Shown here in pieces: positions 23,830-35,736 of a DNA stretch of 64,000 nucleotides. Where the stretch lies: the NCBI GenBank assembly GCA_944548615.1, contig OX155976.1:755954-819953 (forward strand). The letters run 5' to 3'. Under the pieces are notes generated by a model. The model was not told the DNA's origin, searched no databases, and was given only the letters and a program-made list of their open reading frames with translations. The position numbers were made by a program, and so were the translations under genes. The stretch is from Micropterix aruncella. Its lineage: Eukaryota; Arthropoda; Insecta; Lepidoptera; Micropterigidae. The stretch's first letter is position 1, and the number at the start of each line of letters is the position of its first letter.

Positions 23830-24571
23830 TCTATACTAATATTATAAAGAGGTAAAGTTTGTGACGTTGTAGGAAGTAATCTCTGGATCTACTAAACCGA
23901 TTTTGAAAATTCTTTTACCAATAGAAAGCCACGTTATTTTTGAGTGTTATAGGCTATATATTAATCCGAAAAATGAAAAGACTTTTTCGTGGTAGTCAGA
24001 TTTCCAAAGTAAGTCGAAAGAAACGGTCGAACGAAAACGTTTCTGACTAACGCTGCCTTAACGATGAGAGATATATGATTAAATTCTAGAGAAAAGTTGT
24101 AGAGCTTGATAATGCCTACAAAAAAGTCAGCGACAGCATATGTCTAACTTTTATATTTAAGTCACAAAAAGTAGTATTTCAAATTAAAAAAATAATTTAA
24201 ATCGTTAGGTCATGTTTATTGGTCATATTATCAACGATTATGAATTATTATCAAAATAAGGAAATTTATCGTCTAAAGTATTTAAAACAAAAGACTTTTC
24301 CCTTCTACTGTATATAATTTCACTTTTACTGCATAAATGGTTGAAGAGATAAGACACTCACAAATAAGAAACTCACAAGAAGACACTCACAAATATCGGT
24401 ATATAGTCAAATTGGCATGCAAATACATACATACATATGCAGTAAAAATATAACCCTTCCTTTGGTAGTCAGGAAATAAATCTTAGCAATCAGTACTAAC
24501 AAAACCACACTCATAATTTCATCACAAGTAAAAAGGTTTACCGCCCAACTAAGTGGGCACGGGTCAGCTAG
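23830..24571 (+). mobile_element. Non-autonomous Helitron nested in hAT
   Basis: It starts TCTATACTAATATTATAAAG and ends with a hairpin (CCGCCC...GGGCACGGG) followed by TCAGCTAG and T. There is no terminal inverted repeat and no target duplication, as expected for rolling-circle elements. The last 220 bp match the minus-strand element at 1242. Confidence 0.75.
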
Positions 24572-24638
24572 TTTACTGATATAGCTATTAGCGAGACCGA
24601 CCCTCAGCCCCCCCCAAATATAAATCCTGGATCCGCCA

Positions 24639-24641
<3 letters not shown>

Positions 24642-24731
<90 letters not shown>
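24642..24731. repeat. (TA)n microsatellite, right tract
   Basis: About 90 bp of TA right after the hAT end, followed by the continuation of the dispersed repeat seen at 11008. Confidence 0.95.
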
Positions 24732-24734
<3 letters not shown>

Positions 24735-24741
24735 TGTTGTC

Positions 24742-25400
24742 TCAAATGAAAGGTCTGAATGGGCATATTCCGGAAAAATTCAAATTCAAATTAGCTTATA
24801 CATATGTATCCAATTTATATTTTTACAATATTAAATAGTCGAAACCTAACTAGGCGACCGCCTGTTCTAATGTAGACAATTTATTTTCATCGTTAATATT
24901 TAAGAATTTCTTTTAACATAAAATTACCATAATAGCCTACATACAATTCAAAACAAAATGTCATAAAAAATATAAAATTTCAGTAATAAGCAAATAATTT
25001 AAAATATATTTAAAAACATCAGAAAGAGTCAAATTATCCCTACAAATGAATAATAATTTTTAATGGATTGTCAATACAAGAATCTATAAATATATAAATA
25101 CATAAACAACAAATATTTCATAAAAAAACATAATAAGATGAGTCGTGTTTTTCAATTCTTTTTGATATATTTACTTGTTTTCACTAACTGATCATCATGA
25201 CGCTTTAAGTCGACGATCGCTACATCTATAAATTCGCGATGAAACTACGCTTGGCTTTGGTTTATTAGAATAGGTTGTGACCTGTTCTAGTAAACTCGAG
25301 GTGAACGTCAATGTCAATTTAAGCTAACCTGGTCTGGGCCAAGTTAAGTGACATTGGCACTGAACTATGCAATGTATTCATTCACTGGTATTGAATCTTT
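24742..25400. other. Right half of the dispersed repeat, then unassigned AT-rich DNA
   Basis: AAATGAAAGGTCTGAATGGG (24745) continues the repeat broken at 11230. The rest has no gene; 25190-25390 is richer in GC with short repeats of GGTTGTGACCTGTTCTAG-like sequence. Confidence 0.4.
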
Positions 25401-26067
25401 AACCCTTCGAGTAGCTTCGTAATTTCATGGCAGAGCGAGGCAATTTATTGGAATTTCTTGAAATATCGCCGCGCTCGACAAAAAGTACTATAACTATGAA
25501 ACTACTATAGCAATCAAAAAATAATACCTGTGCAATGATTGCATTAAAATTTGATATATAGAATATTGAAATTTCATTTTGTAAAACAATTAGATAATTA
25601 TGAATAAATACGATAAAGTCGAAAAAATTCAAAAAACTCTTCATTTCTGAAACGTGTACTTGTCTTACGGAAAAATACGGAACCCTATTTAGAAATGTAA
25701 ATACTATCGGAATCTTTATTAGATTCTCTATCAAAGGTAATACTTCGTTTTGCTTATTTACGTACAAAAATATTTAGATATTAGCTCATAAAAACCAATA
25801 AAACTTTTGATAATTTCTCGAAAATAAAATTGATGATGTTTGACAATGAAATTTTACCCGAAATATCCGCGAAATGACGCGCGAAATTATTCTAGCGGCC
25901 GTCTATGTATCTATGTTAATAAGATATTTGGTATGGATTTTAGGATGCGTTCGAATTAGAAAATAATATTACTGTGCGCTCCTGGAGCAAGCCGCCAATA
26001 TTGGCCATTGCGTAGTCAACGGTGTTCTGATGTGCAACCAAATTTGGTCGTTACGTAGTCGAAGGGT
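25401..26067 (+). mobile_element. CCCTTCGAGTAGC MITE, 670 bp copy
   Basis: Left end TTTAA then CCCTTCGAGTAGCTTCG; right end TACGTAGTCGAAGGG. It matches 2243-3238 apart from the internal 320 bp, and shares GCGCTCCTGGAGCAAGCCGC with it. Confidence 0.7.
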
Positions 26068-26447
26068 CGACTTTTTCATTCGTCGTTTCATCTTAGTGGA
26101 TGCTCGGATCCGTCGGAAGAAATCCTCTATTTTATAGTGATATCTTTCTTATTCTGAGTTACATACAATTTGTTTGAATTACTATTATAACATACTAAGA
26201 TGTTAAACGTTGCAAGTTCTAAAAAGTGTGTGTCTCTTCTTTTATTTTCCTCTTTGATGTTCCGTTCTTATTTCATTAATATTCGGTTGCCATGACAAGT
26301 TATATTTTCCTTTCATGCGGTCGAACTTGCTGTATCCCTTCATCATTTTGAATTGATGCGCCGAATAGTAGGCTTCTATATTATGTTTGCAATATCACCT
26401 TCCCTTTTGGAGTCACCAGTCGGTGCTACTAGCAAACGAACTGGTTG
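26068..26447. other. Unassigned sequence
   Basis: No gene or repeat was recognised. Confidence 0.35.
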
Positions 26448-26613
26448 GGAGGTAATAGTCCCTGTTGGAGTTGGCCACGAAGACCCATTCGTTCAGGGTC
26501 TGTCACACTCACGGGTCAACACCCATCCGGCTGCCTCCACGAAGAAGTGCGAGCCAGGGTAGGACTCTGGCCTTCGGGACAGTTGCCCCAAGGAGTCAAC
26601 TTTCGGGCGCTCC
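26448..26613 (+). repeat. R620 5' fragment
   Basis: It begins GGGAGGTAATAGTCCC and stops at TTTCGGGCGCTCCA, so it covers only the first quarter of the family. Confidence 0.7.
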
Positions 26614-26634
26614 AATTTCTGGTTCTTGGTCCAG

Positions 26635-27257
26635 TGGGGGTTAATAGGCCCTTGCTGTGTTGGCCACTAAGACCCATTCTATTCAGGGTTGGTCACACTC
26701 ACGGGTCAACACCTATCCGACGGCCTCCACGTATGAAGTGCGAGCGTGGGTAGGACTCTGGCCTTATGGTTAGTTTCCCTTGGCAATCAACCTTCTGGCG
26801 CTCCTGGACGGTCTGCGCACCATGCGGCATAAGCCAATCGATTGCGCACTCTGACTAATAGTCGGGGGAGTCTGGAAGCAGTACTGTTTCCTATAGATCG
26901 GGGGTGGTTGCGGACCTTACGGCGACTGCTCTTGAAACGACCATCAGCTACCCGATCCTGGGTGAGCAGCCGGGCAAAAGATGCCGTGGTTCGTGATAGT
27001 TTCGGTATACACTGTTTCACTTCGTAAGGTCGTAATCAATCGAGAGACTGGAGTAATCTGGTCGCAATTGGAAGTAAGGGCGTGAGTAACACTCCTGGCT
27101 ATCTCGCGGTTGAGGCGTTGGCCTCTTACGGGTTTGTGGCGGAGCTTGACGGTGGACTGTTTTGTCCAAGTCTTCTGCTCTCACTCCAGGAAGATAGAAC
27201 GACCAATCGTTAAAACTTCCTGTGACGGGCTCGCCCGCTGTAGTCGACAACTCTAGT
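26635..27257 (+). repeat. R620 full-length copy with 14 bp target duplication
   Basis: GGTTCTTGGTCCAG lies immediately before (26621-26634) and after (27258-27271) this 623 bp unit. The unit starts TGGGGGTTAATAGGCCC and ends GTAGTCGACAACTCTAGTT. There is no poly-A tail. This copy defines both ends of the family. Confidence 0.85.
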
Positions 27258-27271
27258 TGGTTCTTGGTCCA

Positions 27272-27770
27272 GGCTTCCTACACAAGATCACATGGTCCTT
27301 TCATTTGGAGAACATAAACTTCATAGCTGATTATGTCATTTTATTCGACGTTTGCATGAAAAGTCGATGGGATTGCCAAGGGGGACGGAGGGTGGGAGCG
27401 GCACGATTTCTCTGAAGGGAAAGTCGACTTAAAGCGACGATTAGAACCCTTCCACTTAATTATTTCTGGTAATTCAAAGGCAAGAGCGGATTGAACGCGC
27501 CAAGTTGGCTTTAAATTGCATCCCTAAGGCGAAGCCCTGTCCCTCTCCTCGCTTCCTTTTAGGCAATTAGCCCGCGGGGCAGCAAGATAACATTAATTAG
27601 GCTGATCCCCTTTAAAAACATACTTCCCCGGGACATGTAAGACGAAATTGGCCCATGAAATTTAACGATAATTAAACATATATCGATCCCTCGTTTAGAA
27701 GGAACACGGGATCAACGAATATGTCTGGAAGGTACGTTATGTTTTCACAAATCGAGAAGGATACCAAGGG
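27272..27770. other. Apparently unique mixed-composition DNA
   Basis: About 500 bp with GC near 45 percent and no repeat seen elsewhere in the window. No open frame with motifs was found. It could be host intronic or intergenic DNA. Confidence 0.35.
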
Positions 27771-28456
27771 TGTGACGGAAGGCCGACTCTCACTGACTCC
27801 AAGATATTCGTTGTGAGAGCCGGGTGTCAACAAGTCCTTTTACTCCGTAATAAGATGCAATTTATGTTATCAGAAGGTTTTATTTATTATTGGTATATCG
27901 ATTTAACAATTTATTTACGGTGATTTGAATGTTATGCCGTATCGTACTATATTGCCAGTATAACGTTCCCGAATAATTAACGCGGCGCGCGGCGAGGAAG
28001 GAAAGGTTACCTTTTGTATCAGAGATTCTTTGTCTCCTCGATACTTGCTCGGGCCTGTAGGAGTGACAGACCTCAGCTTACTCAACTCGATAAGGAGGGA
28101 AGGATGAGGTGATAGCACTGGCTAATGCATTGACCGGCTCACGAAGAGTCGTAGCTACAGAAGCACTCACTAGGAGATGATCACTCGAGGAATGATAATT
28201 GATTGGTCAAATGTACTGGTTTATATACCCTGATACATGACGCAATCCTGAAAGGAGTGATGAAATAAGTGTGTCAATCCGATCGATTTGGAAAAATTGG
28301 CATGACTCACCGCCTGTGACTGCATTAATTACCGAAATTCTATGGAATTTAATAGCAGTGCACGCGCAGAATCGATCGTATTTGCGTTTATGAATTTCTG
28401 AATTCATTGGTTAGTCATGCTTTTGTTGGCTGTATGTAGGTACTAAAGTCCCTACA
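27771..28456 (-). repeat. Solo LTR, relative of the tRNA-Trp-primed family
   Basis: The plus strand reads TGTGACGGAAGGCC...CCCTACA, parallel to TGTGAGAATGGCC...CTCCTACA of the 596 bp LTRs, with the same CACTGACTCCAA and TTGTGAG landmarks at the start. Flanks AAGGG and AAGGA suggest a 4-5 bp target duplication. Confidence 0.65.
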
Positions 28457-28746
28457 AAGGATTGTATTTCTGTGAGAGAGCCCATGTGATATAGGGTCGG
28501 TTCACGGCAGCAGTTAAGTTCAATTTAATTACAGAACTAAACTCAGACCTCAATACCAGAACGAGACATAGGTACATTTTAGAAAAATAATTGGGGCACT
28601 TATTTTTATTTACATTTCAGCTAATATCTACATTAACAGAGAACATACGTATTGTACGACCATGACCAAATATACTCTCGCTTTCGCCCAAAGTTAAAAT
28701 CAAATTTGCGCAAATAGTAACAGCAGTAATTTGCCGCCTATCCGCA

Positions 28747-29520
28747 GAACGACATTACATTACATTACATTTTCGTCGTGTCCAATTGACGGCTAAAAAC
28801 CGCTCGTGGACGTGTCAAAATAATTGGGTTAGGTAGTAAGACTTGTTGCTACTCTTTACTAAACATACATATGTAGTCAAGAATTAACTGCTAGACTGTC
28901 AAACTATAAATATAAATAATCAAAATAGAAGCCTAATATTTGAAGAAGTTAGTAATTCGAAAAGATATGTAGTAAAATTACTCATCGTAATATTTAAATT
29001 GTCAGAAAATGTTAAATAATCAAATTACTTTTAGTTTCAAATACAACTACGATATGCATTTGAAACTAAAAGTACAGATATAAGACGATATAAAATAATC
29101 AGACAATGAGCCTCTACTTTTTTAAGTAATTTAAATGGGCACGATATTTGAAAAATCATGGCCCTCAATTTCGGCCAGATTATAGAAAGGGTGGCCTATC
29201 AGCATTTCATTGATGTTTTTTTAATGTTATGTCTTCCAGCTGTTTAAATTTTATAGGGAGTATATTATATAATTTAAAGCTAAGGTATAAGAAGCTTTTT
29301 TATACTTTTGCCAGTCGCATTCGGGGTACGCATAAAAGAGAGCTACCGCAGGTATGATGCGAGTGAATGTCTGCATTAATTGCAGTTTCTGCAAGATGCT
29401 GTCTAGCATATATTAAACACTGGTATATGAATGCCGAATATATTTAGTCATTACCTTTGCCTTACTGAAATATTCTTTGCATGATGTCTGAAATATTCGT
29501 CACCTGATACATGCTGCGCA
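28747..29520 (-). mobile_element. LINE 3' part, ATGTA-tailed family
   Basis: Minus-strand copy of the family at 51985-52879. The tail appears as ACATTACATTACATT at 28751-28769. Its 5' limit is close to the conserved ATACCAGTGTTTAATATATGC. It is non-coding apart from the last residues. Confidence 0.65.
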
Positions 29521-29596
29521 GTGCTCTCTTTTGCAAAAGAAAGATTCTTTTACTGGTTGCGACGGTACTTATCCTAAAATATGGTTACGTATCTTA

Positions 29597-29842
29597 AAGT
29601 GCTCCCTCACCGAGAGCATTCGCCTGTAAGGTAAAGTTATAGATTCGAGCATTACGTCAGTGAGGAAGGAGATCCGAGCATTACAGTGTGCAACCTGTAA
29701 TGATACAATCTGTCTACAGGCGAATCTATGTTACATTACAGGCGAATGCTAGTCAGTCAGGGAGGAAGCATTGTAATGTAATGCTTAAAATCGAATCTAA
29801 AATGTTACATTACAGGCGAATGCTCCCGGGCAGGGAGCACTT
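29597..29842. mobile_element. 246 bp MITE with TTA target duplication
   Basis: Ends are AAGTGCTCCCTCACCGAGAG and the inverse of AAGTGCTCCCTGCCCGGGAG, flanked by TTA on both sides (29594-29596, 29843-29845). The inner motif ATTACAGGCGAATGCT is repeated on both strands. The TTA duplication points to a PIF/Harbinger-type transposase. Confidence 0.7.
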
Positions 29843-29906
29843 TTAGAAAAAAACATACATGTTTGTAATTATGTAGGTAAGGAAATATTTAGAATGTAGT
29901 ATTTTA

Positions 29907-32209
29907 GTAGTAGTAGTAGTAGTAGTAGATAGGGTGGGGGGCTTGTTTCCAGCCCTTGATGTCACCTAGATCTGTAAGGTCTTTTGTAACTACCCACTGT
30001 GTGGTTAGGTCAATTGTTAGCTAGTAGCCCGGTACTTCTTACCAGACTAAGCAGGTCACTGACCTTCAAGTTGGGCAGATCGCTGGGTTCGAGAAAGGCT
30101 CGTCCCAGTAAACTGTGTCTTTTGGCGGCGAGCCCTGGACAGCGGCCAACAATGTGTATGCTGTCTTCAGGTTCCTCGCCACATATTCGGCAATCCTTGC
30201 TCTCAGTCAAGCCAAGGTTGAATAGATGAGCTCTAAGGGTCGTGTGTCCGGTGAGGAGACCGATAGTGGTTCTAAGGTTCTTCTTGCTCATGTCAAGTAG
30301 GGCCTTGGTTTTCTTCTGTAGTGGTTGCTCCATCATGGCTTTTGCCTGGCGACATCCCTGACTCTGTTTCCAGGAAGCCCGATGTTCCTGCTCCAAGCAG
30401 TCCCTGATGATTTTCTTACCTGTAGCGAAGGGGACCCCTACAGCTGGCTCCACTGGGCAATCCAGTGTGCCCAGTTTTGCCAGTCTATCGGCCTCTTCGT
30501 TTCCGGGTATGCCTTGGTGACCCGGTATCCATATTAGGGTGATTTTGTTGGATTTTCCCAATTTGTTCAGCTCCTGCATGCAGTCCCAGACCACAGAAGA
30601 TTCTGTGGTGGCTTTAGCCAGAGCGTCCAGTGCTGCTCTGCTGTCAGAGCAGATGAGGATTTGTCTGTTTTTTACCTCAAGTCGACTTTGTAGTTTTATG
30701 CATTCCAATATGGCAAGTACCTCGGCTTGGAAAACCGTAGCGTATTGTCCAAGGGGGATGCTGATTCTGTGGTTGGTTTTGGGTCCGTACACGCCTGCCC
30801 CAAAACGTCCATTTGTTCCTGAGCCGTCGGTGAACCAGGCGTCTGCGTTGTGGCTTTGAAGCCACTGCGGATTTTTCTATTCTTCCCTGGTGGGGATTAG
30901 GATTTTATAGGATTTCTCTACCGAAATTTTTTTCCGTAGTCGATCCTGGGTCAGAGTGAATGGGCTTTTGTGGAGGAGGTTTAGCTCAGGATGATTGTGC
31001 CCTCCACGCTTCCACTCGCCCAAACACTTCAGTCTGTATACTGTAAGTCTGGCGGAGTGGATGATGAGCTTGTCCAGAGGCGGGCAGCAGAGTGCTACCT
31101 CTAATCCCGCTGTTGGGGTGGTCTTCATGACGCCAGTTGCAGCCCTCAGGTAGTTACCTTGAAGGCTTTTAAGCATTTTTACTGTCTCAAGCTTTTTCAC
31201 CCTGGACCACCAGACTATTGCAGCATAGGTTAGTCTCGGCAGCAGTACTGCCCTGTAGAGCCATAAGGCGACCCTGGGTTTGAACCCCCAGGTTTTTCCC
31301 ATGACTCTTTTGCACGTCCACAACGAGGCATAGAAGGTTGTTCTCTTGCGCTCGAGGTGGTGCTTCCAATTGAGCTTTGGGTCTAGATAGACTCCAAGGT
31401 ATTTAACTACTGTAGCGTATTCTATCTCCTTATCCCAGAGCTTGAGACACTCAACGGGTTCGGGTTTGTATTTTCTGGTGAAAATCTTGGCCTTAGTCTT
31501 GCTTGGACTAGCGGATAGACCTCTGGCCTGGCACCAGTCTTGGGTGGTCTTAAGTGCTTTGTCCATGAGCTCCTTAAGTATTGATAGGAAGTTTCCTCTG
31601 ACTACTATGGCCACGTCATCAGCGTAGCCGTAGACAGAGAGGCCTAGGTTTTGTAGATCTATTAGGAGTTCGTCTACAACGATGCTCCACAAGAGGGGGG
31701 AGATGACTCCACCCTGTGGACAGCCCTTAGCAGGGATTCCCGTGATGGAGGTGTCGCCTTGATAGACGGTCAGATTCCTATTTGATAGCATACTCAATGT
31801 CCAGTCAATAATGGTCTCTGCTATTCCTCGTCTGTGCATAGCGTTTTTTATAGTTGCATATGATGTGGTATCAAATGCTCCTTCGATGTCCAGGAATACT
31901 CCCAGAGCGTAACCTTTCGCCGCTAACTGTGTCTCTATTGTGCTCACCAGGTGATGTAGGGCAGTGTCCGTAGATCTGCCCTCCCTGTAGGCATACTGAG
32001 CATCCGCAAGCGGTTGAAGAGCTAGGTGGTTGTTTTTCAAGTAGCCGTCAACTAGTCTCTCCAGTGATTTCAGGAGAAAGGAGGTGAGGCTAATGGGTCT
32101 GTAGTCTTTGGCAAAGATGTGGCCGTTCCTGCCTGCCTTTGGAATGAACGTGACTCTTGCGCTGCTCCAGGCATGAGGGACGTGTCTGAGGGCTATGCTC
32201 GCTCTGAGT
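29907..32209 (-). mobile_element. 5'-truncated LINE with RNase H domain and target duplication
   Basis: ATGTAGTATTTTA occurs at 29894-29906 and 32210-32222, a 13 bp target duplication. On the minus strand the element runs from reverse transcriptase through RNase H to a short 3' UTR and a tail of CTA units (29907-29930). A second, older piece of the same family is at 40064-41820. Confidence 0.9.
30010..32209 (-). pseudogene. LINE ORF2: reverse transcriptase + RNase H + CCHC, one stop codon
   Basis: The frame starts inside the reverse transcriptase (SARVTFIPKAGRNG, then DYRPISLTSFLLKSLERLV). Key motifs follow: LDIEGAFDTTSY, KGCPQGGVISPLLW and VYGYADDVAIVV with the catalytic DD. After one in-frame TAG at 30874-30876 the frame continues with RNase H (AWFTDGSGTNGRFGAGV, LAILECIKLQ, ICSDSRAALDAL, WIPGHQGIPGNEEADRLAK), all four acidic residues being recognisable, then a C-terminal zinc-binding CRICGEEPEDSIHIVGRCP. 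The endonuclease is lost by truncation. RNase H after the reverse transcriptase is typical of the I, R1 and LOA groups. The upstream start at 32418 lies outside the element and is spurious. Confidence 0.9.
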
Positions 32210-32307
32210 ATGTAGTATTTTAAGAACCATATTAATATTATCTTCATCAAAGTATGTAACAAGTCACTGAAAGTCAAAAAGTGCAAGACTCTAAAAAGTA
32301 CAATATA

Positions 32308-33889
32308 CAGTACCGAACAGATTAATTGAAACAGGTAGTTATTCTTAACAAAATTGTTATATTTCAGCAGATATACAAATTCTGAGCAAACTTCACCCTT
32401 CCTATGTGAGCTAACCATTTTTGGTTAGACGCTTTCCGCGCTGTGCTAACTGTAATATTTATTATTATCTTAATTGTTTTACGAGATAATGTTGTAACGT
32501 TATAATATTTCAAATTTCAATGTGATCATTTTGCAGTTATTCTTTTTACGATCCGTATAGTAGTTTAAAAGTTATGCGCAAAACTATCCCGGGCAGAAAT
32601 TTTACCCCGCCATAGGAGGGGTTAACTTAATAATTTATGTGACCTCCTTTGGCTTCTATTAAACTTCTGACGCGGTTAGGCATGGATTCTACCAAGTTTT
32701 GACATGTAGACATCATTTTTTCGTCTTTGAACCAGACTTGGATTATCGCCGAAATTAGCTTCTCTTTTGTCGTGCAATCCTGTATTGACAGACGAACCTT
32801 GCAGATAGCCCAGAGATTCTCAATAGGGTTTACGTCGGGAGAGTTCCCTGGCCATTCTAGAACAGTGAGCTGGTTATCTTCAAAGAATTTCTTCATTTTC
32901 TTCGATGTGTGGCAGGGAGCCAAATCTTGCTGGAACACGCCGTCGCCTGTAGGCCTGTGTCTCTGAAGCTCAGGGGTCATTCTGTCCTGTATTATGGGTA
33001 TATATTTTTGGGTATTCATCATCCCCGTGATTGGAACCAACGGACCAGGCCCATAGTAAGAGAAACATCCCCAAAACATTTTTTTAGTGGATATTTCATG
33101 GCTTGAACAATGTTAGCAGAATTTATTCTGTCATTTATGCCACGTCGAATGAACCTGAACTGCTGCTCCTGAACAATAAAATGGGGCTCATCAGAAAACA
33201 ACACCTTCTTCCATTGATCTGCGGTCCAGTGTGAGTATTTTTTGGCCCAGGCAAGTCTTTACGTCTTCATCGCCGCAGTCAGTAGTTGTTTTTTATCGGG
33301 CGTTCTGGCTGGTCTCCCTGTCGCCAGGAGCCTACGGCGTAGAGTCATCGGAGTCACATGAACCCCAAATTCGCTCAACTCTCGTCCAAGGTCCACAGCA
33401 CTCTTCCGTGGGTCCCTCTTGCTGGAATCCAGGATTCGCTGGTCATCCCGATTAGTGGTTTTCTTTTTTGCCCCACATTGTACTATCCTTTTGACAGAAA
33501 TCTGTCCCGTACTCTGGTGCTGCTTAATAATTCAATTTAGAGTCGCAATGCTCACTCTAACCTCAGCAGCAATCTCCCCTTGTGTTCTAGAAGTGTGCTC
33601 TAATAAAGTGTGTATCTTAACACGTGTTTCTATTGAGGTATCCATTGTCCACTGCTGGATTTAAGCCACCGAAACAGGAATGTAAAACTCGCACTAACTC
33701 AAAAGAATTATAAAACTCTGTTTTGTAGGTTATATCGACTGGAAACTTGCTCACAAGTAGCACAAAGAGTCATATAAGCATTCAAACGTCAAACTGTAGA
33801 CAATAAGTGCCAGTAAGAAAACAAAAAATGTTGACAATTTGAAAAATATGAAAAAATCATGTTTGTTTCAATTAACCTGTTCGGTACTG
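32308..33889 (-). mobile_element. Tc1/mariner transposon
   Basis: The ends are CAGTACCGAACAGATTAATT at 32308 and the inverse of CAGTACCGAACAGGTTAATT ending at 33889, flanked by TA on each side. The length of 1582 bp is normal for the family. Confidence 0.9.
32627..33645 (-). pseudogene. Tc1 transposase, broken
   Basis: The gene starts at 33645 (MDTSIETRVKIHTLLEHTSR) and ends at 32627 (about 339 codons, the usual Tc1 size). The N-terminal helix-turn-helix region is followed by PARTPDKKQLLTAA, then the catalytic triad: FSDEPHF (D), VFQQDLAPCHTSK (D) and SPDVNPIENLW (E), a DD34E arrangement. A stop near 33537 in the N-terminal domain, another near 33255 and a frameshift between about 33080 and 33040 disable it. 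The triad itself is intact. Confidence 0.9.
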
Positions 33890-33891
33890 TA

Positions 33892-34535
33892 GGTAACGTA
33901 ACGACCAAATTTGATTGCACATCAGAATACCGTTGACTACGTAACGACCAATATTGGCGGCTTGCTCCCGGAGCGCACAGTAATATTATTTTCTAATTCG
34001 AGAGCATCCTTAAATCCGTACCAAATATTTCAATATTACCACGGATACATAGATGGCCTCTAGTATAATTTTGCGTGTCATTTCTGGTAAAATTCCTTTG
34101 TCAAACGTCATCATTTTTTTTTTCAAGAAATCATCAAGATTTTTATTGGTTTTCATAAGCTAATATCTAAATATTTTTGTATTTAAATAAGCAAATTAAA
34201 ATTATCTTTGATAGATAATCAAATAAAGATCACGATAGTGTTTACATTCTAAATATGGTTCCCGAGTAAAAATGCCGAGTTTTTTTCACTTTTTCGTCTT
34301 TCTCATATTTATTCGTAACTATCTAATTGTTTTATAAAATGTTTTTTCAATATCCTATATACGAAATTTCAATGCGATCATTGCACAGTTATTCCTTTTA
34401 TAACTGATATAGTAGTTCCATAGTTATAGTACTTTTTGTAGAACGCGGCGATAATGCAAGAAATTCCAATAAATTGCCGCGGTCTGCCATTAAATTATTG
34501 GTTTGTTTGTTTGTTTGACCGCTACTTGAAGGGTT
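33892..34535 (-). mobile_element. CCCTTCGAGTAGC MITE, minus copy
   Basis: It ends GCTACTTGAAGGG then TTAA at 34536, matching the TTAA-CCC start of other copies. The left terminus is missing where the Tc1 element begins. A TTTG repeat (34500-34517) interrupts the subterminal region. Confidence 0.65.
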
Positions 34536-34539
34536 AAAG

Positions 34540-35125
34540 ATTTAACGAAGCGAAATGTGTTTTTTATGAAATTGGCCAATATAAGATATTATGTTTTGCT
34601 TCGTTGAAATCGTTTTCTAAGCGTATCGTTTCGAGTTTTTAGCGATATTGTAACGATATACGGATTTTAGCGATAATAACGATATAAAATCGCACGGCAG
34701 GTTGATTTTTATAAGGGCCGGCGTATCGTTTAGATTGCAACGGGGGTCCTAGTCGGTGGTAATTGTCGAGTTGTACTGTGTGCTAACGTATGACCTCTAC
34801 TTATGCGTAATTGGAGTCGCTGCGGCTATGAATGTTTCATAATTACGGGTTGCTTTGAGCAAATTATGCGACCTTTCCGCGGCAGGGGAAAGGCGACGCA
34901 CACACTTTCATATAATGAAATGCTACCAATTTGCCGACTTTGCACGCCGGGAAGTCTAATCTTAGGGAATAGGATTAGAGACATTTTATGTCGAAATTTT
35001 TTACACTGTTATTTGTTACAGTAACGATAACGGTAAAAATTAGCGTTCTTCAACGCGTTATTAGAATAATATCGATATTTAATAATTTTCTCTTCGAAAG
35101 TGAATCAATAGTTTGATTGGTTGTT
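34540..35125. other. Unassigned sequence
   Basis: It includes several AACGATAT/ATATCGTT-like short inverted motifs (34640-34700) and a 73-codon plus frame (34803-35024) without recognisable features. Confidence 0.35.
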
Positions 35126-35127
35126 TG

Positions 35128-35265
35128 TTTATCTATACTCTTTATTGTCAAGTTTCACAATGGGCGGGTTTATTGTCATACGGCAATCTCTTACAACGAA
35201 CCCTTCAATGAAGTGTTTATATCTAACCCTACTATGAAGTGTTTATATATAACTTATTCCTTTTT
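35128..35265 (-). repeat. SINE 3' tail fragment
   Basis: Reverse complement of the end of the SINE at 58476: it shares GTCGTATGACAATAAA/ACCGCCCATTGTG type sequence, then extends beyond it. The tRNA-like head is missing. ATGAAGTGTTTATAT is tandemly repeated at 35207-35250. Confidence 0.55.
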
Positions 35266-35269
35266 TCTA

Positions 35270-35674
35270 TTTTTCGTTCTCATAAAATGTGTCATTACAT
35301 AATTATATATCTTATTTTCTTATTACTATCTATTTAATAATTAATTCATTTATTAACATATTAATATACATGTTTATGAATCTATTTACTGTTTTTTCTG
35401 CTCTATTTACTCTTTTAATACTCTGGACTGTTTAGTAACTTAGCAATTACTTTTCAGAATATTTTCTGTTTATTTAAAAAAACCCTAATAATTTCACTTT
35501 TCACTTCAAAAAATGCTTGTATTTTTTAAACTTTCCTTTTATATAGAATAACGCACTATATGACTATTTAATTGGTGGAAACATATAAATGGTTTATGTT
35601 TGTTATATTTTGATTAAGTAAATATGTTTTTCGTACTGTCTGTTTCCTGAATAAAATAAAAAAAATATGTGTGT
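35270..35674. other. AT-rich DNA, nothing recognised
   Basis: Very AT-rich with no open frame or repeat noted. Confidence 0.4.
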
Positions 35675-35736
35675 GTCAAATCAAATCACATTTATTGTCT
35701 TCAAAAGCTTTTACATAGTTGTTTAGACATTTTAAA
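35675..35736 (-). repeat. LINE 3' terminus, GATTT-tailed family
   Basis: TCAAATCAAATCACATTTATT followed by ACATAGTTGTTTAGAC is the reverse complement of the 3' end of the LINE at 43985-45198. Confidence 0.6.

Noticed and set aside
30877..32418. Start of the LINE frame at 32418
   Set aside because: The target duplication places the element border at 32209, so residues before it are flanking DNA.
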